A stretch of DNA of 44,839 nucleotides from Caballeronia sordidicola (lineage in GTDB: Bacteria; Pseudomonadota; Gammaproteobacteria; Burkholderiales; Burkholderiaceae), in NCBI RefSeq assembly GCF_000729995.1, contig NZ_JNFG01000049.1:1-44839 (forward strand). Reading direction: 5' to 3'. Numbering within the stretch: the stretch's first letter is position 1; every line of letters begins with the position of its first letter. A model generated the notes under the pieces. That model did no database searches, had not been told where the DNA came from, and saw only the letters and a program-made list of their open reading frames with translations. Below are positions 11,613 to 19,705 of this stretch, in pieces. The translations under genes and the position numbers were made by a program.

Positions 11613-12884
11613 TCACCCCGTCACCGCATCCAACACCTTCCCTCGCGTTTCCGGCAACAACAGTGCCGCGACGATCACCAACAAATACCCGGTCCCTGCC
11701 ACCATGCCAATCGCTTTGACAAGCGACATTCCCTGCGAAAGCACGCCTACAAGAATCGGGAAAAACGAGCCTAACCCGCGCCCGAGGTTGTAGCAAAACC
11801 CCTGCCCCGAGCCGCGTATCGCATTCGGGTACAGCTCCGATAAATACGCGCCCACGCCCGCAAATATCCCCTGTACGACAATGCCGAGCGGAAAGCCGAG
11901 CAACAGCATGGTGTGGTCGGTGATGGGGATCATTGTGTAGATCATCCCGAGCAGAAACGAGCCGATAGCAAACAGGACGAACGACGCGCGCCGCCCAATC
12001 TTGTCGCAGAGAATGGCCCCGAACACGTAGCCCAAAAACGAGCCGACGATCAGCACCACGAGATAACCGCTCGTATTGAACACGGACAGGTGCCGCTCGG
12101 TCTTGAGATACGTCGGCAGCCACGTGGTGATGGCGTAATAACCGCCGAGCATGCCGGTGCACAACGCGCTGCCGAGGATCGTTGTCTTGAGGTGCGAGCC
12201 TTTGAAGATATCGGAGAAAGTGGCGGTTTCAGTCCCGGCATCACGCGCCCGGCGTGTGGCGAGATAGATCTCAGGGTCGCTGACGTTGCGGCGAATGTAG
12301 AGGATCCACAGCGCCGGCAAGATACCGATCCAGAAGCATGCGCGCCAAGCGGTATCTTCCGGCAGCAACGCGAAAAATGCCCAGTAGAGGATCGCCGCGG
12401 CGCCCCAGCCGAATGACCAGCTGCTCTGCACGGTACCCACTGCCTTGGCGCGATGCTGCGGCGAACGAATGGTCTCGGCCATCATCACGGTGACCACGGA
12501 CCATTCGCCGCCGAAGCCCACGCCTTGCAGCGTGCGCGTGGTCAGCAACTGCCCGAACGAATGCGTGAAGCCGGAAAGAAACGTGAAGAACGCAAACGTG
12601 CCGATCGTCCACTGCAAGACGCGGACGCGGCCGTATCGGTCGGAGAGAATGCCGGCGAGCCAGCCACCAATAGCCGATGAAATCAGCGAGCTCGTCGCGA
12701 TCATCCCGGCTTCGCTCTTCGTCATGCCCCACGCGGTGATCAGCGTGGGAATGAGGAACGAGTAGATCATGAAGTCGAAGGCATCGACGGCGTAACCGCC
12801 GAAACCCGCGTAAAGCGTGCGGCGCTCGCGCGTCGTCAGCTCGGTGAACCACTCGAACGCTCGCAAATCCCGTCTCCCGTTCAA
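11613..12884 (-). CDS. MFS transporter, sugar-acid/sialate:H+ symporter-like
   Basis: 423 residues with about 12 predicted membrane helices. The MFS loop 2-3 signature reads GILSDRYGRVR, and DAFDFMIYSFLIPTL in helix 1 is typical of the sialate/lactate/aromatic-acid proton symporter group (NanT/JEN-like). WRACFWIGILPALWILYIRR matches the end of the first six-helix bundle. The substrate is probably a small carboxylate but cannot be fixed from sequence. The frame opens with TTG at 12884, preceded by GGCAGG; no in-frame ATG occurs before the first membrane helix except well inside it. It stands alone between two terminators. Confidence 0.85.
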   Translation of the reverse strand: MNGRRDLRAFEWFTELTTRERRTLYAGFGGYAVDAFDFMIYSFLIPTLITAWGMTKSEAGMIATSSLISSAIGGWLAGILSDRYGRVRVLQWTIGTFAFFTFLSGFTHSFGQLLTTRTLQGVGFGGEWSVVTVMMAETIRSPQHRAKAVGTVQSSWSFGWGAAAILYWAFFALLPEDTAWRACFWIGILPALWILYIRRNVSDPEIYLATRRARDAGTETATFSDIFKGSHLKTTILGSALCTGMLGGYYAITTWLPTYLKTERHLSVFNTSGYLVVLIVGSFLGYVFGAILCDKIGRRASFVLFAIGSFLLGMIYTMIPITDHTMLLLGFPLGIVVQGIFAGVGAYLSELYPNAIRGSGQGFCYNLGRGLGSFFPILVGVLSQGMSLVKAIGMVAGTGYLLVIVAALLLPETRGKVLDAVTG

Positions 12885-12931
12885 AGCCTGCCGTACAGGC
12901 GCAGGAGCATTCTACGGTGCGTCGTTCAACG

Positions 12932-12959
12932 GGAAAAGCAGGTCAAAAAGAACCTGCTT
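12932..12959 (-). terminator. Terminator of the fused ABC transporter gene
   Basis: Read leftward, AAGCAGGT (12959-12952) pairs with ACCTGCTT (12943-12936) across an eight-base loop and is followed by further T residues. It lies about 60 bases after the ABC transporter stop. Confidence 0.75.
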
Positions 12960-13017
12960 GTGGATTCACATCGCGTTCAGGGCCGTGCTTACCGGACATG
13001 GAGCACGTGGTTCGATC

Positions 13018-14769
13018 TCAAACCACCACGCTTTCAGCCCCCGCCCGCTCGATCTCGATTCGGCTCTCGTGGAACCCAGTCACCGACTCGCGATGCGCCA
13101 CGCTGACAATCGCGGCGTTCGGCAACGCATCGATGATGGCCGTATAGATCAGCATCTCGTTCTCGGCATCGAGCGCGCTGGTGGCTTCATCGAGGAACAT
13201 GAAGTCCGGCTTGTGCAGTAATACACGGGCAGCCGCCAGCCGCTGCTGTTCGCCCGGCGACATCATCTTCGCCCAGTGTCCGGACTCCTCCAGACGCGTG
13301 CCGTAGGCGTTCAGGTTGCAGGCGCGCAAGGCTTCGCGGCAGTCATCATCGGAGAAGACTTCCGCTGTCGACGGGTAACTCAACGCCGCTTTCAACGTGC
13401 CGATCGGCAAGTAGCTTTGCTGCGGAATGAACATCAGCTTGGCGTCGACAGGCGCGTCGATCGTGCCGTCACCGAACGGCCACAAGCCGGCTAACGCGCG
13501 CATCAACGTACTTTTCCCTGAACCGGACGGACCTTGCACGAGCCAGCGCGAGCCCGGCTTCACCACCACATCGGCGACGTTCGCGAGTGGCGTGCCGTTT
13601 GGCAACGCGAGCTTCAGTCCGGTCGTGGTCAACGCGTCGGTGCTCGTGTAATGCAGGTTGATGCCGCCGTGGACAGTCGCCGGTGAGATCGCTTCCTTGA
13701 TGTGCGTGGAGCGCATCACACGCTTGAATTCGCGCAACCGGTTTACGGTGGCGCGCCATTCGACCAAGGTCGAGTAACTGTTGATGAACCAGGAAAACGA
13801 GTCGCTGACCGTGCCGAACGCCGAACTGATCTGCATCAGCACGCCGAACGTGAATGCGCCTGCAAAGTAGCGGGGAGCCGCGACCATGATTGGGAAAATA
13901 ATCGCGATCTGGCCGTAGAAGGACAGCACGAAGGTCATCCGCCGCGTGTACTTCATGATCTGCCAGTAGTTCTGGCGGATCGTTTCGAAGATGGTCCTGG
14001 CGTTGCGGTTTTCCGTCGCGATGCCGTCATAGAACGCGATTTGCTCGGCGTTCTCACGAATGCGGATCAGGCCGAAACGGAAGTTGGCTTCCACTTTCTG
14101 CGCCTGGTAATTAATCGATACCAGCGGATGGCCAAAACGCTGGATCAGGAGCGAGCCGAGCACCGCGTACAGTGCGGCGGCCCAGACCATATAGCCCGGA
14201 ATATTGATCGGCGTACCGAACAACGAAAAGCTCAGCGCGCCCGCCAGCGTCCACAGGATCGTGATGAAGGTCACGAGCGTGACAAGCGTCGATAACAAGT
14301 CCAGCGACAACGAAAGCGTGGTCGTGGCGAAAGATTGCAGGTCGTCGCTAATCCGCTGGTCGGGGTTATCGGCGAGACGATCGCGTTCTATGCGGTAGAA
14401 GGCTTTATCGCCGAGCCATTGTTCGAGGTATCGGTGGGTGAGCCACTGGCGCCACCGGAAGCCGAGCATCTGGCGCAGGTACCGGCCATACACGGCGAGC
14501 AGGATGTACGCGAACGCGAGGCCCGCGAAGATCAGCAGCAAGCGCGGAAACTCGGCGACCCTCTTGGCTTGCAGCGTGTTGTAGAAGTCCGCGCTCCAGG
14601 TGTTCAGGCGGACGTTGATGTACACGACCGCCATATTGATCGCGATGATCGAGATCAGTAAAAGCCATGCAATGCCGCGTTCTTCCGATACCCAGTAAGG
14701 CTTGATAAGACTCCACGCCGACACTTTGTCGGCGTCTTGTTCTGTGTTGCCGGGAGGTGTGGTGGTCAT
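13018..14769 (-). CDS. ABC transporter, fused permease and ATPase (SbmA/BacA-related, YddA type)
   Basis: 583 residues. An N-terminal ABC_membrane_2/SbmA-BacA-type permease (about 30-340, six helices, with FRWRQWLTHRYLEQWL and NPDQRISDD as landmarks) is joined to a nucleotide-binding domain (about 370-583). Walker A is GPSGSGKST (413-421), Walker B FMFLDE (523-528) and the H-loop VAHRE. The ABC signature is MSPGEQQR (503-510) rather than LSGGQ, a form I associate with this subfamily. Relatives handle peptides, cobalamin or very long-chain fatty acids; direction and substrate are open. ATG at 14769. It is monocistronic and divergent from the thiamine operon. Confidence 0.88.
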   Translation of the reverse strand: MTTTPPGNTEQDADKVSAWSLIKPYWVSEERGIAWLLLISIIAINMAVVYINVRLNTWSADFYNTLQAKRVAEFPRLLLIFAGLAFAYILLAVYGRYLRQMLGFRWRQWLTHRYLEQWLGDKAFYRIERDRLADNPDQRISDDLQSFATTTLSLSLDLLSTLVTLVTFITILWTLAGALSFSLFGTPINIPGYMVWAAALYAVLGSLLIQRFGHPLVSINYQAQKVEANFRFGLIRIRENAEQIAFYDGIATENRNARTIFETIRQNYWQIMKYTRRMTFVLSFYGQIAIIFPIMVAAPRYFAGAFTFGVLMQISSAFGTVSDSFSWFINSYSTLVEWRATVNRLREFKRVMRSTHIKEAISPATVHGGINLHYTSTDALTTTGLKLALPNGTPLANVADVVVKPGSRWLVQGPSGSGKSTLMRALAGLWPFGDGTIDAPVDAKLMFIPQQSYLPIGTLKAALSYPSTAEVFSDDDCREALRACNLNAYGTRLEESGHWAKMMSPGEQQRLAAARVLLHKPDFMFLDEATSALDAENEMLIYTAIIDALPNAAIVSVAHRESVTGFHESRIEIERAGAESVVV

Positions 14770-15164
14770 GAGCTTCCTGAAGACGTGCCGGCTCGGCGGC
14801 AGGTTGTAACTTGGCGGTATCGATGCGGATGGTCTTGCCCCGTCTCAATGATCGTAAGAGGCCATTAAAGACGGCGCGCGCCGGAGCATTGTTTCGGGCG
14901 TGGCTTAATTGTTCCTTAATCCTCAGCCCGGCTGACGACTGACCCGCCGATGCAATGCAACAGCCAGGCGCTTGCCGTATGCGTCCGCGGCAGACGAACC
15001 TGACGTTCGCGGCATTGTGCCAGAGTGCGCGCACCGCGAACGAAAGGGAAGGCTGTCCGATCTTGTCCGCGACGGGCCCCCGGGCTTTTCCTTAGAGCGG
15101 GCCGCCCTACGCGGGCCGCCCCGTTTGCGGGTCGTTTCGCTTTTATGTTTTAATGATCGATGAC
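14770..15164. other. Divergent intergenic region between the ABC transporter and the thiamine operon
   Basis: About 395 bases. It must hold the leftward ABC promoter, which I cannot place with confidence; AT-rich sequence near 14900-14920 is a candidate. A 10-bp direct repeat GCGGGCCGCC occurs at 15097-15106 and 15111-15120, just before the thiamine promoter. No gene was found. Confidence 0.4.
15125..15153 (+). promoter_or_regulatory. Candidate promoter of the thiOSGE operon
   Basis: TTGCGG (15125-15130) and TTTTAA (15148-15153) are separated by 17 bases. Transcription would then start only a few bases before the TPP aptamer, the usual geometry for a riboswitch leader. The -10 match is modest. 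Confidence 0.45.
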
Positions 15165-15279
15165 GAAACAGGGGTGCTTCGGCACGCGTCTCCCTCCTTG
15201 GAAACAATGGAGAAACGCGCGGCGAGGCTGAGAGAGTCCCTTTGCACCCGATCCGGGTAATACCGGCGAGGGAAGTTTC
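15165..15279 (+). promoter_or_regulatory. TPP riboswitch (THI element)
   Basis: The conserved thi-box core is present: GGGGTGC (15171-15177), GGCTGAGAGAG (15226-15236), then CCCTTTGCACCCGATC and CCGGGTAATACCGGCGAGGG up to about 15273. P1 is GAAAC (15165-15169) with GTTTC (15275-15279). An extra hairpin arm lies between P2 and the CTGAGA core (CTCC...GGAG, about 15190-15213), at the usual P3a site. It senses thiamine pyrophosphate and should repress the thi genes downstream. No T-tract follows, so control is probably translational or Rho-dependent (inference). Confidence 0.93.
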
Positions 15280-15506
15280 CGGAAACCGCCGCGTTTCCAG
15301 TTTCTTCCAGTATTGGCTGGCACAGGAGCCGCACGCAATGCGCTCCCAAGCCGCTCTCTCCGATCTCTCGCCGTGGTTTCGTCCCTGAAATGTGTTTTTG
15401 TGCGCCGCGCGTGCAACCAGGGCTCGAAACCGGCGTTTCTCCCGATCTCGATTTCCGTGCTGTGCTCCGTGCGTTCTGCAGCGTCTGCTGAGGAGGCATC
15501 GTCATC
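15280..15506 (+). other. Long leader between riboswitch and thiO, with a possible short ORF
   Basis: 227 bases. GGAAAC (15281-15286) can pair with GTTTCC (15293-15298), and the same strands can compete with the aptamer P1 helix. A 16-codon ORF at 15338-15388 (MRSQAALSDLSPWFRP) has AGGAG nine bases before its ATG. Whether it is translated is unknown. Confidence 0.35.
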
Positions 15507-16664
15507 GTGAACACCGTTGTGCATTCCACCCATTCCCGTGCGTCCTGGCGAGACGACTTTGCCGTCGTCGGCGGTGGCTTGTGCGGACGGCTGGTCGCCT
15601 GGTTGTTGGCGGGTGCGGGGCACCGTGTGGCGCTGTACGACCGCGGCGACGCCGCCGGCACGCAATCGGCTGCATGGGTCGCGGCGGCAATGCTCGCGCC
15701 GCTCGCCGAGGCCGCCAGCGCGGAATTGCTGATCACTGAACTCGGCGCGGCATCACTTGAGCGCTGGCCGGGTTTTATCGCCGATATGCCGGAACCGGTG
15801 TTTTTCCAGCGTAATGGCACGCTGGTCGTCTGGCATGCCGGCGACCGCGCCGAAGCGCCGCTGTTCGAGCGCCGTTTGCGCGCGAACGCGCCTTCAGAGC
15901 TCTTCCGCGATGGCTTCGTCAAACTCTCCGGCGCGCAAGTCGCGGCGGCGGAGCCGTCTCTGGGCACGCGTTTTCCGCAAGGCTGGCTGCTGCCGAACGA
16001 AGGCCAGCTCGACAACCGGCAGGTGCTGAGCGCGCTGGCAGCGGCATTAGCCGAACGTCACGTTGACCTCCACTGGAATACGACGATCGATACCCATACC
16101 TCGCCGGACGCGCATTTCGTCATCGATTGCCGCGGCCTCGGCGGGAAACCGGCGTGGCCGGCGTTAAGAGGCATTCGCGGCGAAGTGGCGCGTGTGCACG
16201 CTCCGGGAATCGGGCTGACGCGGCCTGTGCGCTTGCTGCATCCGCGCTATCCGCTCTACATCGCGCCGAAGCAGGATGACCTTTATGTAATCGGCGCGAC
16301 CGAAGTGGAAGGCGAAGACATGTCGCCGATGACCGTGCGTTCGGCGCTCGAGCTCCTGAGCGCGGCGTTCGCGGTTCATCCGGGTTTCGGCGAGGCGCGC
16401 ATTCTCGAGCTCAATTCGCAATGCCGGCCGACCTTGCCCGATCATCGTCCGGCGATTGTCTGGGACGGCGCACGAACCTTGCGGGTGAACGGGTTGTATC
16501 GACACGGCTATATGATCGCGCCCGAAGTCGCCGATTCCGCCCGAGCGCTTGCCGAAGCGCTGCTCGGCGGCGCGATCACCGACCCTGATTCCTTCGACGA
16601 CTGGCGCCGCCAAGCCCGCTGGTCCGCCTTGCTGCGCTGCGAACACGCGGCGTCTGTGCTTTGA
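15507..16664 (+). CDS. thiO: FAD-dependent glycine oxidase-like protein of thiamine synthesis
   Basis: 385 residues. ThiO oxidises glycine to iminoglycine, the two-carbon donor for the thiazole ring. The N-terminal FAD fold is VVGGGLCGRLVAWLLAGAG, followed by ALYDRG; the C-terminal NGLYRHGYMIAPEVADSA is the conserved DAO-family FAD-binding end. It is the first gene of thiO-thiS-thiG-thiE, which supports ThiO over other DAO-type oxidases. The GTG start at 15507 is chosen because AGGAGG (15491-15496) lies ten bases upstream and the frame continues straight into the dinucleotide fold. Controlled by the upstream TPP riboswitch. Confidence 0.9.
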   Translation: MNTVVHSTHSRASWRDDFAVVGGGLCGRLVAWLLAGAGHRVALYDRGDAAGTQSAAWVAAAMLAPLAEAASAELLITELGAASLERWPGFIADMPEPVFFQRNGTLVVWHAGDRAEAPLFERRLRANAPSELFRDGFVKLSGAQVAAAEPSLGTRFPQGWLLPNEGQLDNRQVLSALAAALAERHVDLHWNTTIDTHTSPDAHFVIDCRGLGGKPAWPALRGIRGEVARVHAPGIGLTRPVRLLHPRYPLYIAPKQDDLYVIGATEVEGEDMSPMTVRSALELLSAAFAVHPGFGEARILELNSQCRPTLPDHRPAIVWDGARTLRVNGLYRHGYMIAPEVADSARALAEALLGGAITDPDSFDDWRRQARWSALLRCEHAASVL

Positions 16665-16672
16665 CTTTCATC

Positions 16673-16870
16673 ATGAACATTCACATCAATCAGCAGCCGT
16701 TTTCCATGCCCGACGTGGCGACCATCACCGACGCCCTCGCGGCATTCGGCGCAAAACCGCCGTTCGCGGTGGCTCTGAACGGGCAATTCGTCGCGCGTGG
16801 CGAACACGCATCGAAGGTGCTCGCCGCCGGGGACAAACTCGACGTCGTCTCGCCGGTCGCCGGCGGCTGA
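16673..16870 (+). CDS. thiS: Sulfur carrier protein ThiS
   Basis: 65 residues with the ubiquitin-like fold of ThiS: MNIHINQQPF beta strand, a helix with TITDALAAF, FAVALNGQFV, and the essential C-terminal Gly-Gly (VSPVAGG). The terminal glycine is adenylated and thiocarboxylated, and then donates sulfur to ThiG. The ATG at 16673 gives the normal length; an upstream TTG overlapping the thiO stop codon would add four residues. It starts eight bases after thiO and 22 bases before thiG. Confidence 0.95.
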   Translation: MNIHINQQPFSMPDVATITDALAAFGAKPPFAVALNGQFVARGEHASKVLAAGDKLDVVSPVAGG

Positions 16871-16892
16871 GCTCCACTAAAGGAATCGAATC

Positions 16893-17705
16893 ATGGCTTC
16901 CACCATCACCACAGCCGATACCCTCACGCTCTACGGCACGTCATTCCCGAGCCGGGTGCTGCTGGGGACATCGCGCTATCCGTCGCTGCAATCGCTGTCG
17001 GATTCCATCGATGCCGCCCGTCCCGGCATGGTCACCGTCGCGTTGCGGCGGCAATCGAGTACGGGCGAAGCTGGTTTCTTCGATGTCCTCAAGCGTCACG
17101 GCGTCGCGTTGCTGCCCAACACGGCCGGCTGCCAGACCGTGGACGAAGTGCTGAACACGGCGCGGATGGCGCGCGAACTCTTCGATACCCCGTGGCTGAA
17201 GCTCGAACTCATCGGCGATGACTACACGCTGCAGCCCGATCCGATCGGCCTCGTGGAAGCGGCTGGAATATTGATCCGCGAAGGTTTCAAGGTGCTGCCA
17301 TATTGCACGGAGGATCTGGTGATCGGCCGGCGTCTGCTCGATGTCGGCTGCGAGGCGTTGATGCCGTGGGGCGCGCCTATCGGAACGGGAAAAGGTGTGA
17401 CGAATCCCTACGGATTGCGCACGCTGCGCGAGCGGTTGCCGGATGTGCCGCTTATCGTCGATGCGGGTCTTGGCGTGCCGTCGCATGCGTGCCAGGTGAT
17501 GGAATGGGGTTTCGACGGTGTGTTGCTGAACACCGCCGTCTCACAGGCGACGTTTCCGCCCCAGATGGCGCGCGCGTTTGCGCTGGGCGTCGAGGCGGGG
17601 CGGATGGCCTATCTCGCCGGGCCAATGGCCGAGCGCGATAGCGCACAAGCGAGCACGCCGGTTGTCGGCATGCCGTTCTGGCATCAAGACGGGAGTGCTG
17701 CATGA
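16893..17705 (+). CDS. thiG: Thiazole synthase
   Basis: 270 residues, (beta/alpha)8 barrel. It condenses deoxyxylulose phosphate, iminoglycine and ThiS-thiocarboxylate into the thiazole moiety. K103 in WLKLELIGDD is the residue expected to form the substrate imine. Other landmarks are LPNTAGCQTVDEA-like LPNTAGCQTVDEV, PLIVDAGLGVPSHA and LLNTAVSQA near the phosphate site. AAAGGAA precedes the ATG. The 3' end overlaps thiE by four bases (ATGA), indicating translational coupling. Confidence 0.97.
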   Translation: MASTITTADTLTLYGTSFPSRVLLGTSRYPSLQSLSDSIDAARPGMVTVALRRQSSTGEAGFFDVLKRHGVALLPNTAGCQTVDEVLNTARMARELFDTPWLKLELIGDDYTLQPDPIGLVEAAGILIREGFKVLPYCTEDLVIGRRLLDVGCEALMPWGAPIGTGKGVTNPYGLRTLRERLPDVPLIVDAGLGVPSHACQVMEWGFDGVLLNTAVSQATFPPQMARAFALGVEAGRMAYLAGPMAERDSAQASTPVVGMPFWHQDGSAA

Positions 17706-18769
17706 GCATGTTGTCGCTGGACAAGGAAGTATTTTGGCCGCCCGCCGATGAACTCCTGGAAGCCGCCGAGCGAATCCGGCGGCGGCTGGGTGACTGGCCG
17801 GCGGGATCGAAGCTATGGCGCATTTGCCTGAGCGAACTGGATCATCCGCGCCCGGGCGATTTGATCGTCGATGGTGGCGTTGAGCCGCTGCCGCAGGGAG
17901 TTGGGCGCCTGGCGGTAGAAACGGGGCGGGCGACGCTGCATCTGGACAACGTCGAGTACGTGCTGGAAGGCGAATGGTCGGATGATTGGCCGGCTGCGCT
18001 GGCCGCGTTCCTCGATTGCGGTTTCGAGCCTCACGACGCGCTCGTTTTGGCGCTAGCGTGGCGCCCGGCCAATCTGGATGAACTCGAGGCGTGGCCCGTC
18101 GATTTTTCCACGTTCCCGAAGGTCGCGAATTTGCCGGCGGCGCCTTCAAAGCCGTTCCCTCCTTGCCCGGACAGATTGGGCTTGTACCCGGTCCTCCCGA
18201 GCGCGGAATGGGTCGAACGGGTGCTTGATCAAGGTGTTCAAACGGCGCAGTTACGGCGCAAGACCACCGATTCCGGCGATCTCAAGCAGGAAATAGAACG
18301 TTCGGTGGCTGCGGGCGCGAAGCACGAGGCACAGCTTTTCATCAACGATCATTGGCAAGAAGCCATCAAGGCTGGCGCGTACGGCGTGCATCTCGGCCAG
18401 GAGGACGTGGAAACGGCCGACCTGAACGCGATCGCCGAAGCGGGCCTGCGCCTCGGACTGTCGACGCATGGCTACTATGAAATGCTGAAGGCGCTGCATT
18501 TCAAGCCCAGCTACCTTGCGCTCGGCGCGGTGTTCCCCACCACGACGAAAGTCATGCCGACGGCGCCACAAGGTTTGTCGCGTTTGACGCGTTACGTGCG
18601 CTTGCTGGACGGCATCGTGCCGCTTGTTGCAATCGGCGGCGTGAACGGCGCGGTTTTGCGGCAGGTTCTGTCGACTGGTGTTGGAAGCGCAGCAGTAGTA
18701 CGGGCTGTTACAGAGGCGCCGGAACTGGCTGCGGCCATTTCTGCGCTGCAACACGAATTCGGGCGATAA
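17702..18769 (+). CDS. thiE: Thiamine phosphate synthase with an N-terminal extension
   Basis: 355 residues, against about 210 for ordinary ThiE. The C-terminal part (about 160-355) is the TMP synthase barrel, coupling hydroxymethylpyrimidine-PP to thiazole phosphate: LYPVLPS, TAQLRRK, LFINDHWQEAI, GVHLGQED, LGLSTHGYYE, GAVFPTTTKV and VAIGGVNG. Several positions depart from the textbook enzyme (RRK for REK, STHG for STHS). The first about 155 residues have no motif I can place with certainty. A stretch LAAFLDCGFEPHDALVLALAW resembles the C-terminal helix of ThiD-type HMP kinases, so this may be a decayed ThiD domain. Overlaps thiG by four bases. Confidence 0.9.
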   Translation: MSMLSLDKEVFWPPADELLEAAERIRRRLGDWPAGSKLWRICLSELDHPRPGDLIVDGGVEPLPQGVGRLAVETGRATLHLDNVEYVLEGEWSDDWPAALAAFLDCGFEPHDALVLALAWRPANLDELEAWPVDFSTFPKVANLPAAPSKPFPPCPDRLGLYPVLPSAEWVERVLDQGVQTAQLRRKTTDSGDLKQEIERSVAAGAKHEAQLFINDHWQEAIKAGAYGVHLGQEDVETADLNAIAEAGLRLGLSTHGYYEMLKALHFKPSYLALGAVFPTTTKVMPTAPQGLSRLTRYVRLLDGIVPLVAIGGVNGAVLRQVLSTGVGSAAVVRAVTEAPELAAAISALQHEFGR

Positions 18770-18823
18770 TGCCCCGCATTCGGAAGAAAGTTCAGATCAT
18801 TAAACCAGTCGAAAGGGGCCGCC

Positions 18824-18853
18824 ACGACACCTGTCATGCAGAGGCCCTATAAT
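18824..18853 (+). promoter_or_regulatory. Candidate promoter of the mla operon
   Basis: A perfect TATAAT (18848-18853) is preceded, with an 18-base spacer, by ACGACA (18824-18829), which matches four of six -35 positions. It lies in the thiE-mlaF gap. The start point would fall near 18860, before the proposed mlaF start at 18887. Confidence 0.6.
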
Positions 18854-18886
18854 TCGGCCTCTCGCGTAAAAGGATTGTCAGCCTCC

Positions 18887-19705
18887 GTGTCAGCTTCTCC
18901 CGAGACCTTGCTAGAGCTTCGCGACGTCGATTTCGGCTACGGCGACCGGCTCATTCTGTCGAACCTGAACATGCGCTTCAAGCGCGGTCAGGTCGTGGCT
19001 GTCATGGGCGGTTCCGGCTGCGGCAAGACGACCGTGCTGCGCCTGATCGGCGGTTTGGTGAAGGCTAAACGCGGCCAGGTGTTGTTCGGCGGCAAGGATG
19101 TCGGCACACAGACGCGCGAGGGCCTTTACGAGCTTCGCCGCAAGATGGGCATGCTGTTCCAGTTCGGCGCACTTTTCACCGACCAATCCGTATTCGATAA
19201 CGTCGCGTTCCCGCTGCGGGAACACACCGACCTCCCCGAAGAGCTCTTGCGCGACCTCGTGCTGATGAAGCTCAACGCGGTCGGTTTGCGCGGTGCGCGC
19301 GATCTCGCGCCGTCGGAAATATCCGGCGGTATGGCCCGCCGCGTGGCGCTCGCCCGCGCCATTGCGCTGGATCCCGAACTGATGATGTACGACGAGCCGT
19401 TCGCCGGCCTCGATCCCATTTCGCTCGGCATCACGGCGAACCTGATTCGCACGCTGAACAGCGCGCTGGGCGCCACATCCATTCTGGTGACGCACGACGT
19501 GCCGGAATCGTTCGCCATTGCTGATTACGTGTATTTCATCGCGAACGGCGGCGTTCTGGCTGAAGGCACGCCGGCGCAGTTGCGAGCGTCTCAGGACCCG
19601 TCGATTCGGCAGTTTATCGACGGTACGCCGGACGGCCCGTTCAAATTTCACTATCCAAGCACGACGCCGCTGGCGGCGGACTTTGGACTCGGAGCAAAGG
19701 CATGA
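18887..19705 (+). CDS. mlaF: Phospholipid transport ATPase MlaF
   Basis: 272 residues. It is the cytoplasmic ATPase of the MlaFEDB complex, which moves phospholipids between the inner membrane and periplasmic MlaC. Walker A is GGSGCGKTT, the signature ISGGMARR, Walker B LMMYDEP, and the H-loop VTHD. The C-terminal tail after the ATPase (DGPFKFHYPSTTP) is where MlaB docks in E. coli. An in-frame ATG at 18836 exists, but TATAAT lies 12 bases inside that frame, so the GTG at 18887 (or TTG at 18875, after AAAAGGA) is the more credible start. It overlaps mlaE by four bases. Confidence 0.93.
   Translation: MSASPETLLELRDVDFGYGDRLILSNLNMRFKRGQVVAVMGGSGCGKTTVLRLIGGLVKAKRGQVLFGGKDVGTQTREGLYELRRKMGMLFQFGALFTDQSVFDNVAFPLREHTDLPEELLRDLVLMKLNAVGLRGARDLAPSEISGGMARRVALARAIALDPELMMYDEPFAGLDPISLGITANLIRTLNSALGATSILVTHDVPESFAIADYVYFIANGGVLAEGTPAQLRASQDPSIRQFIDGTPDGPFKFHYPSTTPLAADFGLGAKA

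Noticed and set aside
15392..15739. A rightward frame starting in the thiO leader and overlapping thiO
   Set aside because: Low-complexity Arg/Ala translation in the wrong frame over a convincing ThiO sequence.
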